Source of the DNA: Caldilineaceae bacterium
Lineage (GTDB): Bacteria; Chloroflexota; Anaerolineae; Caldilineales; Caldilineaceae
Length of the DNA stretch: 64,000 nucleotides
NCBI GenBank assembly: GCA_020634815.1
Contig: JACKBA010000016.1
Location: 1-64,000 of the forward strand
Reading direction: 5' to 3'
The number at the start of each line of letters is the position of its first letter. Within the stretch, counting starts at the first letter, position 1. The translations under genes were made by a program, and so were the position numbers. Of the stretch, positions 52,019 through 60,060 are shown piece by piece. Under the pieces are notes generated by a model, which saw only the letters and a program-made list of their open reading frames with translations, was not told where the DNA came from and did no database searches.

Positions 52019-52112
52019 TCACCACAAAGCCACCAAGGGCACAAAGAAGCACGAAGGGGGACGCGTTGAGTTTCTCCTTTGTGCCCCTTGGCGTGCTTTG
52101 AGTCTTGGTGGC
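52019..52112. repeat. Imperfect palindromic repeat, family 1 (copy b)
   Basis: Left arm of ACCACAAAGCCACCAAGGGC type and GCACAAAGAAGCACGAAGG; right arm TCCTTTGTGCCCCTTGG and CTTTGAGTCTTGGTGG (52071-52112). Lies between the protease and hisC. Confidence 0.7.
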
Positions 52113-52155
52113 TGCGGTTCGCCGGTTTCTGAGCACAGCCTTGAAGCGAGAAATC

Positions 52156-53250
52156 ATGTCAGAGCCAATTCATGAAGCCGTGCGGCCGGGCGTGCGCGGG
52201 CTGCCGTCGCTGGGCCGCAACCTGGTGGACGAGTCGCTGCACCGCTTGCAGTGGAACGAAAGCCCCGAGGATTTTCCCGCCGACCTGAAAGAAGAAGTCT
52301 TGCAGCGCATGGCTGCGCTACCGTGGTCGCGCTACCCGCTGGGCGGGCGGCCATGGCTTCTCATCGACGCGCTGGCCGCGCAGATGGGCGTGGCGCCGGA
52401 GCAGGTCGTGGTCAGCGAGGGCTCGGCCGACCTGATCAAGGCGGTGATGGCGGCGACGCTGCGCCCCGGCGATACGGTGGTGATGCCGGCGCCGACCTTC
52501 CTGCTCTACCGGCAGAACGCGCGGCTGCACGAGGCGGCGATCGTCGAGGTGGCGCTGAATGCGGCGGACGGCTATGCCCTGCCGGTCGACACGCTGGCCG
52601 CGGCCGCGCAGGAAGCGCAGGCGCGCCTCGTCGTCATGTGCGCACCCAACAACCCGACCGGCACCGTTTATGCTGAGGCCGAGATCCGGCGCATGGCGGA
52701 GTCGATCCCGGGGCTGCTCGTCGTCGACGAAGCCTACGCCGAGTTCTGCGACCAGGACTTGACCGGGCTGCTCGATCTCGGCAACGTGATTCTGCTGCGC
52801 ACCTTCAGCAAGTTCTATGCCATGGCCGGCGTGCGCGTGGGCTATGCGCTGGCCTCGCCCGCGCTGGCCGCGGAGTTGCAGAAGGTGGTGACGGTCTTCC
52901 CGCTCAGCGTCTTTAGTGAGGTGGCCGCGCTCGTGGCGCTGGAACATCGCGAGCGCTTCCTGGCCATGCGCGACCGCGTGGTGGCCGAGCGTGAACGGAT
53001 CGGCGCGGCGCTGGCCACGCTGCCCGGCGTGCAGGTCATCCCCAGCGGCACGAACTTCGTGCTCATCCAACTCGACCGCCCCAAGACGGATGTGCTGCAT
53101 CACCTGCACCACCGCCATAGCCTGCTCATCTCCGACATGGCCGCGTATCCGGAGCTGGTCAACTGCGTGCGCATCAGCGTGGGCACGCCGGCGCAGAATG
53201 ATCTGGTGATCCAGGGCTTCGGCGAGGTGTTGGGCGGTTCTCGCGTTTGA
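52156..53250 (+). CDS. hisC: Histidinol-phosphate aminotransferase-like PLP enzyme
   Basis: 364 residues. Fold type I aminotransferase of the HisC/Cobalamin-phosphate decarboxylase group: APNNPTGT at 163-170, VVDEAYAEF at 189-197 (PLP Asp/Tyr), Schiff-base K219 in RTFSKFYAMAGVRVGY, and the C-terminal Arg in CVRISVGTPAQND. In HisC it converts imidazole-acetol phosphate and Glu to histidinol phosphate. It is away from any other his gene, so a related aromatic or CobD-like role is possible. Weak ribosome-binding site. Confidence 0.88.
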   Translation: MSEPIHEAVRPGVRGLPSLGRNLVDESLHRLQWNESPEDFPADLKEEVLQRMAALPWSRYPLGGRPWLLIDALAAQMGVAPEQVVVSEGSADLIKAVMAATLRPGDTVVMPAPTFLLYRQNARLHEAAIVEVALNAADGYALPVDTLAAAAQEAQARLVVMCAPNNPTGTVYAEAEIRRMAESIPGLLVVDEAYAEFCDQDLTGLLDLGNVILLRTFSKFYAMAGVRVGYALASPALAAELQKVVTVFPLSVFSEVAALVALEHRERFLAMRDRVVAERERIGAALATLPGVQVIPSGTNFVLIQLDRPKTDVLHHLHHRHSLLISDMAAYPELVNCVRISVGTPAQNDLVIQGFGEVLGGSRV

Positions 53251-53257
53251 AAAGCCA

Positions 53258-53366
53258 GCCACGAAGCCTCGAAGAACACAAAGGGGCACGAAGAACTGCG
53301 TTGAAGTGTCACACCTTGCTTCTTTTTGTGCCGCTTGGTGAGCTTCGGTTTATTGTGGTGGGCAGT
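53258..53366. repeat. Imperfect palindromic repeat, family 1 (copy c)
   Basis: Left arm CCACGAAGCCTCGAAGAACA then CAAAGGGGCACGAAGAA; right arm CTTTTTGTGCCGCTTGGTGA to TTGTGGTGG. Its left arm also pairs imperfectly with the sequence at 53432-53460, forming a nested structure with copy d. Confidence 0.65.
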
Positions 53367-53389
53367 TCAAACACAAGCTGAGCCTCAAT

Positions 53390-53460
53390 GGGCACGAAGA
53401 AGCCAGGATGTTTCCGTCCTGGCTTCTTTGTGCCCCTTCGTGTTCTTCGCGCCTTTGTGG
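53390..53460. repeat. Long hairpin with 19-bp stem, family 1 (copy d)
   Basis: 53390-53408 pairs with 53417-53435 over 19 positions with one G/T wobble, around an 8-base loop. Lies between convergent hisC and the patatin gene and may serve as a bidirectional transcription stop. Confidence 0.75.
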
Positions 53461-53466
53461 CCGCCC

Positions 53467-54378
53467 TTATATCTCCGTCATGTAGGGCGGGGTGTAGGGC
53501 GTGGCGCCGGGCAGATCCGGGCCGGGGGCGGCGGCGGGCATCATGGGCGCCATGGGTGCGGGCGCGGCCAGGTAGGCCTGGGCCGCGGCGTGGCCCTGCT
53601 GCACCATCTCCGCCGAATGGCTGAAGTCGAAGAAGGAGATGCTGTCGTCGGCGTGGACGGGGATGTGGTGCAGGTCGATGGTGTCGTCGGCCTTGGCGCG
53701 GGCGATGTCCTGGATGATGTTCTGCGAGATCATCGACGAGAGGGTGCGCATAAGCACCTCCAGCACGCCGTGCGCCGGCGCCAGGATCTGCTCGTTGTAG
53801 CCGGCGTTGATGACGTAGAGCGTCTTGGCGCCGTGGTCGATGGCGACGCTGACGGGCACGTTGGCGACGACGCCGCCGTCGACGAGCTGGGCCTGGGCGT
53901 AGTCGATGGGCGCGTGGACGACGGGCACCGTGGCGCTGGCCTGGACGGCGTCGATGAGCGGGGCGGTGGCGATGTCGCCGAAGACGTAGAGCCGGCTGGA
54001 GCGCAGGTCGGTGGCCGTGGTGTAGAGCGGCACCTTGCACTGGCCAAAGGTCGTGACGCCGGGCGGCATGGCGCGCTCCAGCATGGCGCGCAGGCCGTTG
54101 CCGGTGAAGAGGCTGTTGGCCTTGCTGCGCAGCCGCCACAGGATCTCCAGGATGCCCTCTGGGTAAATCTCATCGGCAGTGGCCGAGACCCAGAGCTTCT
54201 CCATGGCCTCGGTGGCGGCGACGGTGGGGCCGTGCGCGGCCAGGAAGCTGCCGTTGATGGCGCCGGCCGACGTGCCGACGATCATGTCCGGCTTGATGCC
54301 GGCTTCGAGCAGGGCGCGCACGGCGCCGACTTGCAGCGGGCCGCGATTGCCCGCGCCGCTCAGTACGAAAGCGATCAT
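53467..54378 (-). CDS. Patatin-like phospholipase
   Basis: 303 residues. Ser-Asp dyad lipase fold: oxyanion loop SGAGNRG (7-13), nucleophile elbow GTSAG with S37, and catalytic D167 in LVDGG. Family members are lipid acyl hydrolases (RssA/YlbK-like). A Pro/Ala/Met-rich tail of about 30 residues follows. It starts 15 bases after rsmI on the same strand, so it is probably co-transcribed. Confidence 0.92.
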   Translation of the reverse strand: MIAFVLSGAGNRGPLQVGAVRALLEAGIKPDMIVGTSAGAINGSFLAAHGPTVAATEAMEKLWVSATADEIYPEGILEILWRLRSKANSLFTGNGLRAMLERAMPPGVTTFGQCKVPLYTTATDLRSSRLYVFGDIATAPLIDAVQASATVPVVHAPIDYAQAQLVDGGVVANVPVSVAIDHGAKTLYVINAGYNEQILAPAHGVLEVLMRTLSSMISQNIIQDIARAKADDTIDLHHIPVHADDSISFFDFSHSAEMVQQGHAAAQAYLAAPAPMAPMMPAAAPGPDLPGATPYTPPYMTEI

Positions 54379-54393
54379 CTGTCCTCTCCTCTC

Positions 54394-55116
54394 TTACTCC
54401 TCGTCCTCGTCCCTCTCCGTGTCCGTCGCGGCGTCGCTTTCATTAGCCGTGCCTGCGCCGCCGATGACGACGATGTACTCACCCTTTAGCTTACCCGCAT
54501 CGCGCACGCTTGACAACAGGCTGGAAAGCGGCGCCCGCTCCACATGCTCGTAGAGCTTGGTGAGGTCGTTGGCGAGCGCGGCGGGGCGGTCGCCGAAGAC
54601 GGCCAGGGCGTCTTCCAGGAAGGCGGCCAGGCGGAAAGGGCTTTCGTAGAAGATGAGGGTGTGGGGCGACGTTTGGTCGACGGCGAGGAAGCGGCGGCGC
54701 TGCCCGCTCTTGCGCGGGGGGAAGCCGCGGAAGGTGAAGCTGTGCAGAGGCAGGCCGGAGAGCACCACGGCCATGATCAGCCCGGCCGGGCCGGGGATCA
54801 TGGTGACGGGGATCTCGGCGTCGACGGCGCGGCGCACGAGTGAGTAGCCGGGGTCGGAGATGCCGGGCGTGCCCGCGTCGGTGACGAGGGCGACGGAGGC
54901 GCCGGCGTGCAGCAGGCCGATGAGGCGCTCGCCGGCGCGCTGCTCGTTGTGTTCGTGAAAGGCGATCTGCGGCTTGTGGATGTCGAAGTGCTTGAGCAGC
55001 ACGCCGGTGGTGCGCGTGTCCTCGCTGGCGATGTAGTCGACGGCGCGCAGGGTTTCCAGCGCGCGCAACGTGATGTCGCCGAGATTGCCGATCGGTGTTG
55101 CGACCAGGTAGAGCAT
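54394..55116 (-). CDS. rsmI: 16S rRNA 2'-O-ribose C1402 methyltransferase
   Basis: 240 residues from the ATG of MLYLVATPIGNLGDIT, the highly conserved RsmI start. Other family blocks: VDYIASEDTRTTGVLLKHF, AFHEHNEQ, LVTDAGTPGISDPGY, TMIPGPAGLIMAVVLSGLP and FYESPFRL. It methylates C1402 of 16S rRNA with SAM. A longer reading frame upstream has no family similarity. An acidic tail (TDTERDEDEE) is unusual but harmless. Confidence 0.95.
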   Translation of the reverse strand: MLYLVATPIGNLGDITLRALETLRAVDYIASEDTRTTGVLLKHFDIHKPQIAFHEHNEQRAGERLIGLLHAGASVALVTDAGTPGISDPGYSLVRRAVDAEIPVTMIPGPAGLIMAVVLSGLPLHSFTFRGFPPRKSGQRRRFLAVDQTSPHTLIFYESPFRLAAFLEDALAVFGDRPAALANDLTKLYEHVERAPLSSLLSSVRDAGKLKGEYIVVIGGAGTANESDAATDTERDEDEE

Positions 55117-55156
55117 GGGTGATTGTCCGAACCGCGTTACATGCAGATGGGCTGTC

Positions 55157-55459
55157 TCATCCGGCCAAGGTAACGATTTCGCGATCGAGTCGTGCGCCGA
55201 TCTCGTCTTCGGCCACATCCAGGTCGTAATCCATCTGCAGCCCAAGCCAGAATTGGGGCGACACGGCAAAGTAGCGCGCCAGGCGCAGGGCGGTGTCAGC
55301 AGTAACGCGCCGCTTGCCCTGTACGATCTCGTTGATGCGCCGTGCCGGCACGCGGATGGCGAGTGCGAGCTGGTTCTGGCTCAACCCCATTGGCTTGAGG
55401 AACTCTTCCTGAAGTACTTCGCCGGGATGGATGGGGTGTAGCTTGTCTGTGTCGTTCAT
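55157..55459 (-). CDS. higA: HigA-type antitoxin (XRE family)
   Basis: 100 residues. HigA signature IHPGEVLQEEFLKPMGLSQN with helix-turn-helix QLALAIRVPARRINEIVQGK and ALRLARYFAVSPQFWLGLQ. It neutralises the HigB ribonuclease and represses the operon. It follows higB after 9 bases (toxin-first order typical of HigBA). Confidence 0.95.
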   Translation of the reverse strand: MNDTDKLHPIHPGEVLQEEFLKPMGLSQNQLALAIRVPARRINEIVQGKRRVTADTALRLARYFAVSPQFWLGLQMDYDLDVAEDEIGARLDREIVTLAG

Positions 55460-55468
55460 TCTACTACC

Positions 55469-55750
55469 TCAGTGATAGTCCACGATCTCCACATCTGCGG
55501 CGTCTCCATCTTCCCACGTAAAGCAGATTCGCCATTGGTCATTGATGCGAATACTGTGTTGGCCTGCTCGATTGCCCGAAAGTCGCTCCAAGCGATTGGC
55601 TGGCGGCACGCGCAAGTCTTGCAGGTTCTGTGCACGGTTTAACATGCGCAGCTTTCTCAATGCCACCTGTTGAATGTCGGGCGGCAGCCGCCGTGAACGC
55701 TGGCGATTGAAGATACTCTCAGCTTCTTTGTCCTTGAAGTTGCGTATCAT
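55469..55750 (-). CDS. higB: HigB-type mRNA interferase toxin (RelE superfamily)
   Basis: 93 residues. RelE/HigB fold with MIRNFKDKEAESIFN at the N-terminus, RKLRMLNRAQNLQDL, PANRLERLSGNRAGQHSIRINDQWRICFTW and VEIVDYH at the C-terminus, covering the usual catalytic Arg and His positions. Cleaves mRNA at the ribosome when free. Promoter with embedded operator directly upstream. Confidence 0.95.
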   Translation of the reverse strand: MIRNFKDKEAESIFNRQRSRRLPPDIQQVALRKLRMLNRAQNLQDLRVPPANRLERLSGNRAGQHSIRINDQWRICFTWEDGDAADVEIVDYH

Positions 55751-55756
55751 GGAAGC

Positions 55757-55785
55757 AGTCTATAACGCACGGCGTTAAACGTCAA
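55757..55785 (-). promoter_or_regulatory. higBA promoter with embedded operator
   Basis: On the minus strand: -35 TTGACG (55785-55780), 17-base spacer, -10 TAGACT (55762-55757). The spacer contains the inverted repeat TAACGC / GCGTTA (55763-55777), the expected HigA site; binding there would block RNA polymerase. Confidence 0.8.
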
Positions 55786-55855
55786 AAGGACTGCGGCAGG
55801 GCTGATGTCGAACAGACGGTCCGATCTGTTTCGACGAGACAGAGCATCTTCGTGT

Positions 55856-56551
55856 CTATGCGGAAGCGAGCCGAATCAGCTTGTACCCGACGAGCAGAAG
55901 CCAGGCGGTAGCGGCCAGGGCGTTCAGGATGACGGCGACGCCCACGCCGGCGACGGCGGCAAGCCCGAGCAGACCGGTCGCGATGCCAAGCCAGGCAGTG
56001 ACGCGGTTGAAGAGACCCTTGCGCATGACCAGCCCGATGAGGAGGATGGCGAAGGAAAGGGTGCCGATGGCGTAGACGATGGCCAGCGGCGAGGCGATGA
56101 CCGCGGAGGGGAAACTCGCCGCGGCGATGAGCGTGGCGCGCTGGGCGTCGGTCGTGGCGGTGGCGTAGTCGGCGCTGAGCATGACGAGCGCGGCGTAGCA
56201 GGTCCAGTTCACGGCCAGCTCCAGCGCGACGAACAGGCCGACAAAGGCCACGGCGATCGCCATGGCCGTGCGGCTGATCGACCTGAGGGCAACGAAGAGC
56301 GCCAGCGCGACGGGCACGAAGAGAAAGTTCGTGAGCACGGAGAGGCCGATGATGCCCCACCAGATGGCGCTCTTGCCGGCGAGATAGGCGAGCCACGCTT
56401 CGCCGCCGACGGGTGGCGCGCCGGCCAGCGCATAGAGCACCACGATGACGATGTAGAGTAACCCGATGGCAAGCGCGCCGGCGCCGCCGATCCGGAAGAG
56501 GCGGCGGTCGGCTGGGAGGAGTGTGGCGGTCGGCGATTGGGTTGTGTTCAT
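55856..56551 (-). CDS. Six-helix membrane protein (DUF4386-like?)
   Basis: 231 residues with hydrophobic helices at about 22-43, 62-82, 84-104 (FVPVALALFVAL), 110-130, 150-178 and 190-220. The layout with GGAGALAIGLLYIVIVVLYAL near the start and NRVTAWLGIATGLLGLAA near the end is like small DUF4386-type membrane proteins, but I cannot assign it firmly. Monocistronic. Confidence 0.8.
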   Translation of the reverse strand: MNTTQSPTATLLPADRRLFRIGGAGALAIGLLYIVIVVLYALAGAPPVGGEAWLAYLAGKSAIWWGIIGLSVLTNFLFVPVALALFVALRSISRTAMAIAVAFVGLFVALELAVNWTCYAALVMLSADYATATTDAQRATLIAAASFPSAVIASPLAIVYAIGTLSFAILLIGLVMRKGLFNRVTAWLGIATGLLGLAAVAGVGVAVILNALAATAWLLLVGYKLIRLASA

Positions 56552-56626
56552 GTGATCTTCACCCTCGATGCTGGTAACGAATCATGACAGAGTGCTGGAC
56601 GTTTGCTGAGCGGGCGGTGATGGTAG

Positions 56627-56766
56627 GGGCATGTAGTTTCATGCCCGTTTGGCGATATATCGCCACCAGGGCTTGGCATGCCAAGCCCGTACGGTGTGTG
56701 GCTCGAGACCGACTAAAGTCGGTACTACGGGGAAGCCGGCGTCGACCGACTGAAGTCGGTACTACG
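56627..56766. repeat. Cluster of five perfect palindromes
   Basis: In order: GGGCATG/CATGCCC (56627-56646), TGGCGATATATCGCCA (56650-56665), GGGCTTGGCATGCCAAGCCC (56669-56688), ACCGACT/AGTCGGT (56708-56723) and again ACCGACT/AGTCGGT (56745-56760), the last two each followed by ACTACG. The last stem ends one base before the GH3 stop codon. The final two resemble the inner hairpin of family 3. Confidence 0.9.
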
Positions 56767-58396
56767 AAGGGTCGAAGGGGCGCACGGTGATGCGCGGCAG
56801 GGTGACGGGCAGGACGCCCTGCGCGGGCAGCTCGCCGAGCCAGACGCGCACGGCGGCGCGCTGCGAGACCTGGGCGTCGCCGTAGGCGCAGAGCAGGTTG
56901 GGCAGGGCGGGCAACTCGTAGAGCAGGTAGGGGCTGCCGAAGCTGGTGTAGTAGACGTGCGGGTGCTCGGTGAAGAGGGCGCGCCAGCCCCACGTGCCGA
57001 AGCTGTCGAGCGCGATGCGGGCGGTGCCCATGGTGGACATGGGGGTGACGCAGATGTTGACGAAGACGGCGTCGCAGCGGGCGGCGGCCTCCTGCAACTC
57101 GGCGCTCTTGGGGTTGAGCAGGTGCTCGACCGTGAAGCCGCGCGCCCGCAACTCGGCGTCGAAAACCTCCAGGTCCTTCTGACCGAAGAAGGGGTTGAGC
57201 TTGGCGACGGTGACGGTGAGCACTTTGGCGCCGGGGGTGAGCTGGAGCGGCAGTTGCTCAGCGCCGCGCAGGACGGTGATGCTGCGGTCGGCAATGGCCT
57301 GCGAGGCATCGGCAAAGGCGGCCTGCTCCTGGGCGGTGGGGGCGGGACCCAGGGGTGCGGTGGCCAGGTTGAGCTGGGCCTTGAGGGTGAGGACGCGGCG
57401 GGCGGCGGCGTAGATGGCCTCCTCGCGCAGGCGGCCGGCGTGGACGGCGGCGCGGATGGCGGACAGGTCGCGCTCGGGCTCGGCGCCGAGGTAGAGGTCG
57501 ATGCCGGCTTCGATGCTGGCGACGATGCGCTCGGCGGGCGCGGCGCGCGTGGTGAGGCCGGCCATGCTGGTGCTGTCGGAGACGATGAGGCCGGTGTAGC
57601 CCAGCTCGTCGCGCAGCAGGTCGATGAGCAGCTTGCGGCTGATGGTGGCGGGCGGCGCGGCGTCGGGTTCGGCGCGGTAGCCCTGGTAGTCGGGCAGGGA
57701 GATGTGGCCGGGCATGATGGTCCAGACGCCCTCGGAGATGACGCGGCGCCAGACTGCGCCGTAGGTGGCCAGCCACTGGTCGAAGGGCAGGTGGTTGACG
57801 GTGGTGACGAGGTGCTGGTCGCGGTCGTCCATGCCGTCGCCGGGGAAGTGCTTGGCGGTGGCGGCGACGCCGTGCCGTTGCAAGGCGTGGATCAACGCGG
57901 CGCTGAGGCGGCTGACCAGCTCGGGCTTGTCGCCCAGGGCGCGGGTGTTGGTGACGGGATTGTCGAAGTTATAGTTGAGGTCGATGTCGGGGGTGAGGAC
58001 CCAGTTGACGCCCAGGGCGCGCGCTTCGACGGCGGTGGCGCGGCCGAGTTCGGCGATGAGCGTTTCGTCGTTGGCGGCGCCGGCGGCCATGAACATGGGG
58101 AAGTCGGTGCCGTAGTCGGGCCATTCGGAGGCGCCGTGCTCCATGTTGGCGACGACGAGGAGCGGGATGGCGGAATGCTCCTGTACGGCGCGGACGACGG
58201 TGCGGTACGCATCGGCGGTCTTGGTGCGCAGGGAGATGCAGCCGGCGGGCCACTGGTCGAGGAGGCGGCGCCAGGCGTCGGGGTCATCCATGGGGCGAGT
58301 GATGTTGACGAGCTGGGCGATGGCCTGCTCGAGCGAGAGCCCGGCGAGGGTGCGGTCGACCCACTGTTGTTGTGGCGTGTTCAGTGTGTGCTTCAT
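56762..58396 (-). CDS. Glycoside hydrolase family 3 (beta-N-acetylhexosaminidase-like)
   Basis: 544 residues. GH3 barrel with AKHFPGDGMDDRDQH at 181-195, matching the NagZ KHFPGxGxxxxDSH loop that carries the acid/base Asp-His dyad, and nucleophile D274 in LIVSDSTSMAGL. The C-terminal half (about 370-540) is the alpha/beta sandwich domain of longer GH3 enzymes. It likely releases GlcNAc or glucose from glycans or cell-wall fragments. No signal peptide. The 3' end abuts a cluster of hairpins. Confidence 0.9.
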   Translation of the reverse strand: MKHTLNTPQQQWVDRTLAGLSLEQAIAQLVNITRPMDDPDAWRRLLDQWPAGCISLRTKTADAYRTVVRAVQEHSAIPLLVVANMEHGASEWPDYGTDFPMFMAAGAANDETLIAELGRATAVEARALGVNWVLTPDIDLNYNFDNPVTNTRALGDKPELVSRLSAALIHALQRHGVAATAKHFPGDGMDDRDQHLVTTVNHLPFDQWLATYGAVWRRVISEGVWTIMPGHISLPDYQGYRAEPDAAPPATISRKLLIDLLRDELGYTGLIVSDSTSMAGLTTRAAPAERIVASIEAGIDLYLGAEPERDLSAIRAAVHAGRLREEAIYAAARRVLTLKAQLNLATAPLGPAPTAQEQAAFADASQAIADRSITVLRGAEQLPLQLTPGAKVLTVTVAKLNPFFGQKDLEVFDAELRARGFTVEHLLNPKSAELQEAAARCDAVFVNICVTPMSTMGTARIALDSFGTWGWRALFTEHPHVYYTSFGSPYLLYELPALPNLLCAYGDAQVSQRAAVRVWLGELPAQGVLPVTLPRITVRPFDPS

Positions 58397-58508
58397 GAGG
58401 ACAGCCTTTCGTGTGTTCTGTTCCAGGCACTCTCCAGTTGGGTGAGAATAGAACGCGGATCCGGCGGATGCTCGCGGATCAGATCAGCGGAAGTCAGCGC
58501 AACCTGCG

Positions 58509-59081
58509 TCATTCGCGTGCCATTTCTTCATCGGCGCCGGCCCAGTCACGCCGCAGCAAGGCCATCAGCCAATGATCGTAAAATCGACCGTCCCGGCAGA
58601 TTACCTCGCGCATCAGTCCCTCGCGCACGAAACCAAGCCGTTCAGCCAGCCTTATCGAGGCGCTGTTCTGCGGATAGACCACGGCTTCCACGCGGTTGAT
58701 CGCCATTTCCGCAAAGGCATACGTCAAGATTCGGTGCAGCGCTTCCGTCATGTAGCCCTGCTTCCAGGCAGAGGGGCTGAGGTCGTAACCGACTTCAACC
58801 TTATGATAGGGCTGGATCCACTTGTGAAAGCCGCATGTGCCGATTGGACAGCCATCGTCTCTGCGCACGATCACCCAACGATTGTGGAAGCTGGCGTCGG
58901 GAGAGAGATAAAAGTCGAGAATTGCCTGTGCCTGGGTGCGCGTCGTCACGGGTGCATCGTCAAGTAGGTAGCGGCCAACGTCGGGAGCAGCGAAGTGCTG
59001 AAATATGAACGCCAGATCGCCGGGTGAAATCGGCCGGAGGATGAGGCGCTCGGTCGCCAGCGCAGGAAAGACGTGCTTCAT
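58509..59081 (-). CDS. RimJ/RimL-type GNAT acetyltransferase
   Basis: 190 residues. TERLILRPISPGDLAFIFQHF at the N-terminus and VEVGYDLSPSAWKQGYMTEAL with NSASIRLAERLGFVREGLMR form the RimJ/RimL acetyltransferase pattern (N-terminal acetylation of ribosomal proteins or small molecules). The ATG overlaps the stop of a short DUF433 gene (ATGA), suggesting coupling. A TTG five codons upstream is possible. Confidence 0.85.
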   Translation of the reverse strand: MKHVFPALATERLILRPISPGDLAFIFQHFAAPDVGRYLLDDAPVTTRTQAQAILDFYLSPDASFHNRWVIVRRDDGCPIGTCGFHKWIQPYHKVEVGYDLSPSAWKQGYMTEALHRILTYAFAEMAINRVEAVVYPQNSASIRLAERLGFVREGLMREVICRDGRFYDHWLMALLRRDWAGADEEMARE

Positions 59082-59224
59082 GGTCGATAGTCGCAATGCA
59101 GTTCTGCGCGGTCGGGGTCGAGCCCCAGAACTGCGAGGACGCGTCGAACTGTCAGACGAAACTTGCGTCTATAAGGTTGTCCATTCATCTGTGTGGGGTT
59201 GATCGTAATTCGATCAGACGTCAT
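59078..59224 (-). CDS. DUF433-type antitoxin fragment (48 residues)
   Basis: DRITINPTQMNGQPYRRKFR then LTVRRVLAVLGLDPDRAEL matches the start of DUF433 proteins, which are usually about 70-80 residues and often antitoxins. Here it stops after HCDYRP, so the C-terminal third is missing. AGGAG lies 7 bases before the ATG. Overlaps the GNAT start. Likely a remnant or a shortened form; no PIN (DUF5615-type) toxin partner is next to it. Confidence 0.65.
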   Translation of the reverse strand: MTSDRITINPTQMNGQPYRRKFRLTVRRVLAVLGLDPDRAELHCDYRP

Positions 59225-59257
59225 CGTCGGGACTCCTCGAATTGATGCCGATACTTG

Positions 59258-59380
59258 ACCAGGCACGAAGGGCACAAAGGGGCACGAAGAAATCGAAGGG
59301 ATCAAGGGGATCGAAGTCTCAAGATTTTCGTTGTGCCTCTTTGTGCGCCTGTGCTTTGTGTTTGCGCTCTTTGTGGTTGC
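59258..59380. repeat. Imperfect palindromic repeat, family 1 (copy e)
   Basis: Left arm of GGCACGAAGGGCACAAAGGG blocks (59262-59310), right arm TTCGTTGTGCCTCTTTGTGC and CTCTTTGTGGTTGCGG (59327-59380). Ends at the VOC gene stop. Confidence 0.7.
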
Positions 59381-59383
59381 GGT

Positions 59384-59755
59384 TTATACATGCTGGTCGA
59401 CCAGGACGGGGTTGCCGTCGGGGTCGAGGAGGGTGAAGCTGGCGGGGCCGGCGGTGCTTTCGTCGGCCTCGCTCTGGAAGTCGACGCCCTGCGCGCGCAG
59501 GCGGCGCTGGAGCTCGCGGATGTCGGTGAAGCCGTCGACCTGCTGGGCGTTGGCGTCCCACCCCGGGTTGAAGGTGAGGATGTTCTTCTCGAACATGCCC
59601 TGGAAGAGGCCGATGATGGCGTCGCCGTTCTTGAGGATGAGCCAGTTCTGGGCGATGTCGCCGCCGAAGATCTCGAAGCCGAGTTTCTGGTAGAAGGCGA
59701 GCGAGGCCGCGATGTCCTTGACGGCCAGGCTGATCGAAAATGCGCCAAGTTGCAT
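59384..59755 (-). CDS. VOC (glyoxalase/bleomycin resistance) family protein
   Basis: 123 residues from the ATG with GGAG 6 bases upstream. Typical VOC halves: SISLAVKDIAASLAFYQKLGFEIFG and LILKNGDAIIGLFQ in the first, LQRRLRAQGVDFQ and SFTLLDPDGNPVLVDQ in the second. Substrate unknown; members include glyoxalases, dioxygenases and drug-binding proteins. Confidence 0.88.
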   Translation of the reverse strand: MQLGAFSISLAVKDIAASLAFYQKLGFEIFGGDIAQNWLILKNGDAIIGLFQGMFEKNILTFNPGWDANAQQVDGFTDIRELQRRLRAQGVDFQSEADESTAGPASFTLLDPDGNPVLVDQHV

Positions 59756-59960
59756 GCTGCTCTCCACTTTCTGGCCGTCGGGCCACAATGAGGACGGCGC
59801 GGGCCGTCTTCCTCTCGTCGTTTGTCGGTGCCGCCGGTCGTGCAGGGGGCGTGCCGTGTGTGCGGCGCCTGTCGTCGGGCAGGGATGATGGGACAGGATG
59901 CAGTATAACCCAGAGCGGCCCAACCGACCACCCGGGCGTAAACCATCGAGGCCGTCCAGA

Positions 59961-60060
59961 AATTCAGTATTTCACGATTTGTAGTAACGGCTTCAGCCGT
60001 TCCAGAGAAAACCAACGACTGAAGTCGTTACTACGGCGAGAATCGTGAACTACTGAAATT
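59961..60060. repeat. ~100-bp nested palindromic repeat, family 3 (copy b)
   Basis: Outer arms AATTCAGTATTTCACGATT and GAATCGTGAACTACTGAAATT; inner hairpins ACGGCTTCAGCCGT and ACGACTGAAGTCGT joined by TCCAGAGAAAACCA. It is the reverse complement arrangement of the copy at 20640-20740. Confidence 0.88.

Noticed and set aside
56627..56766. CRISPR array
   Set aside because: The repeats are palindromes of different sequence with no equal spacers; no cas genes are in the window.
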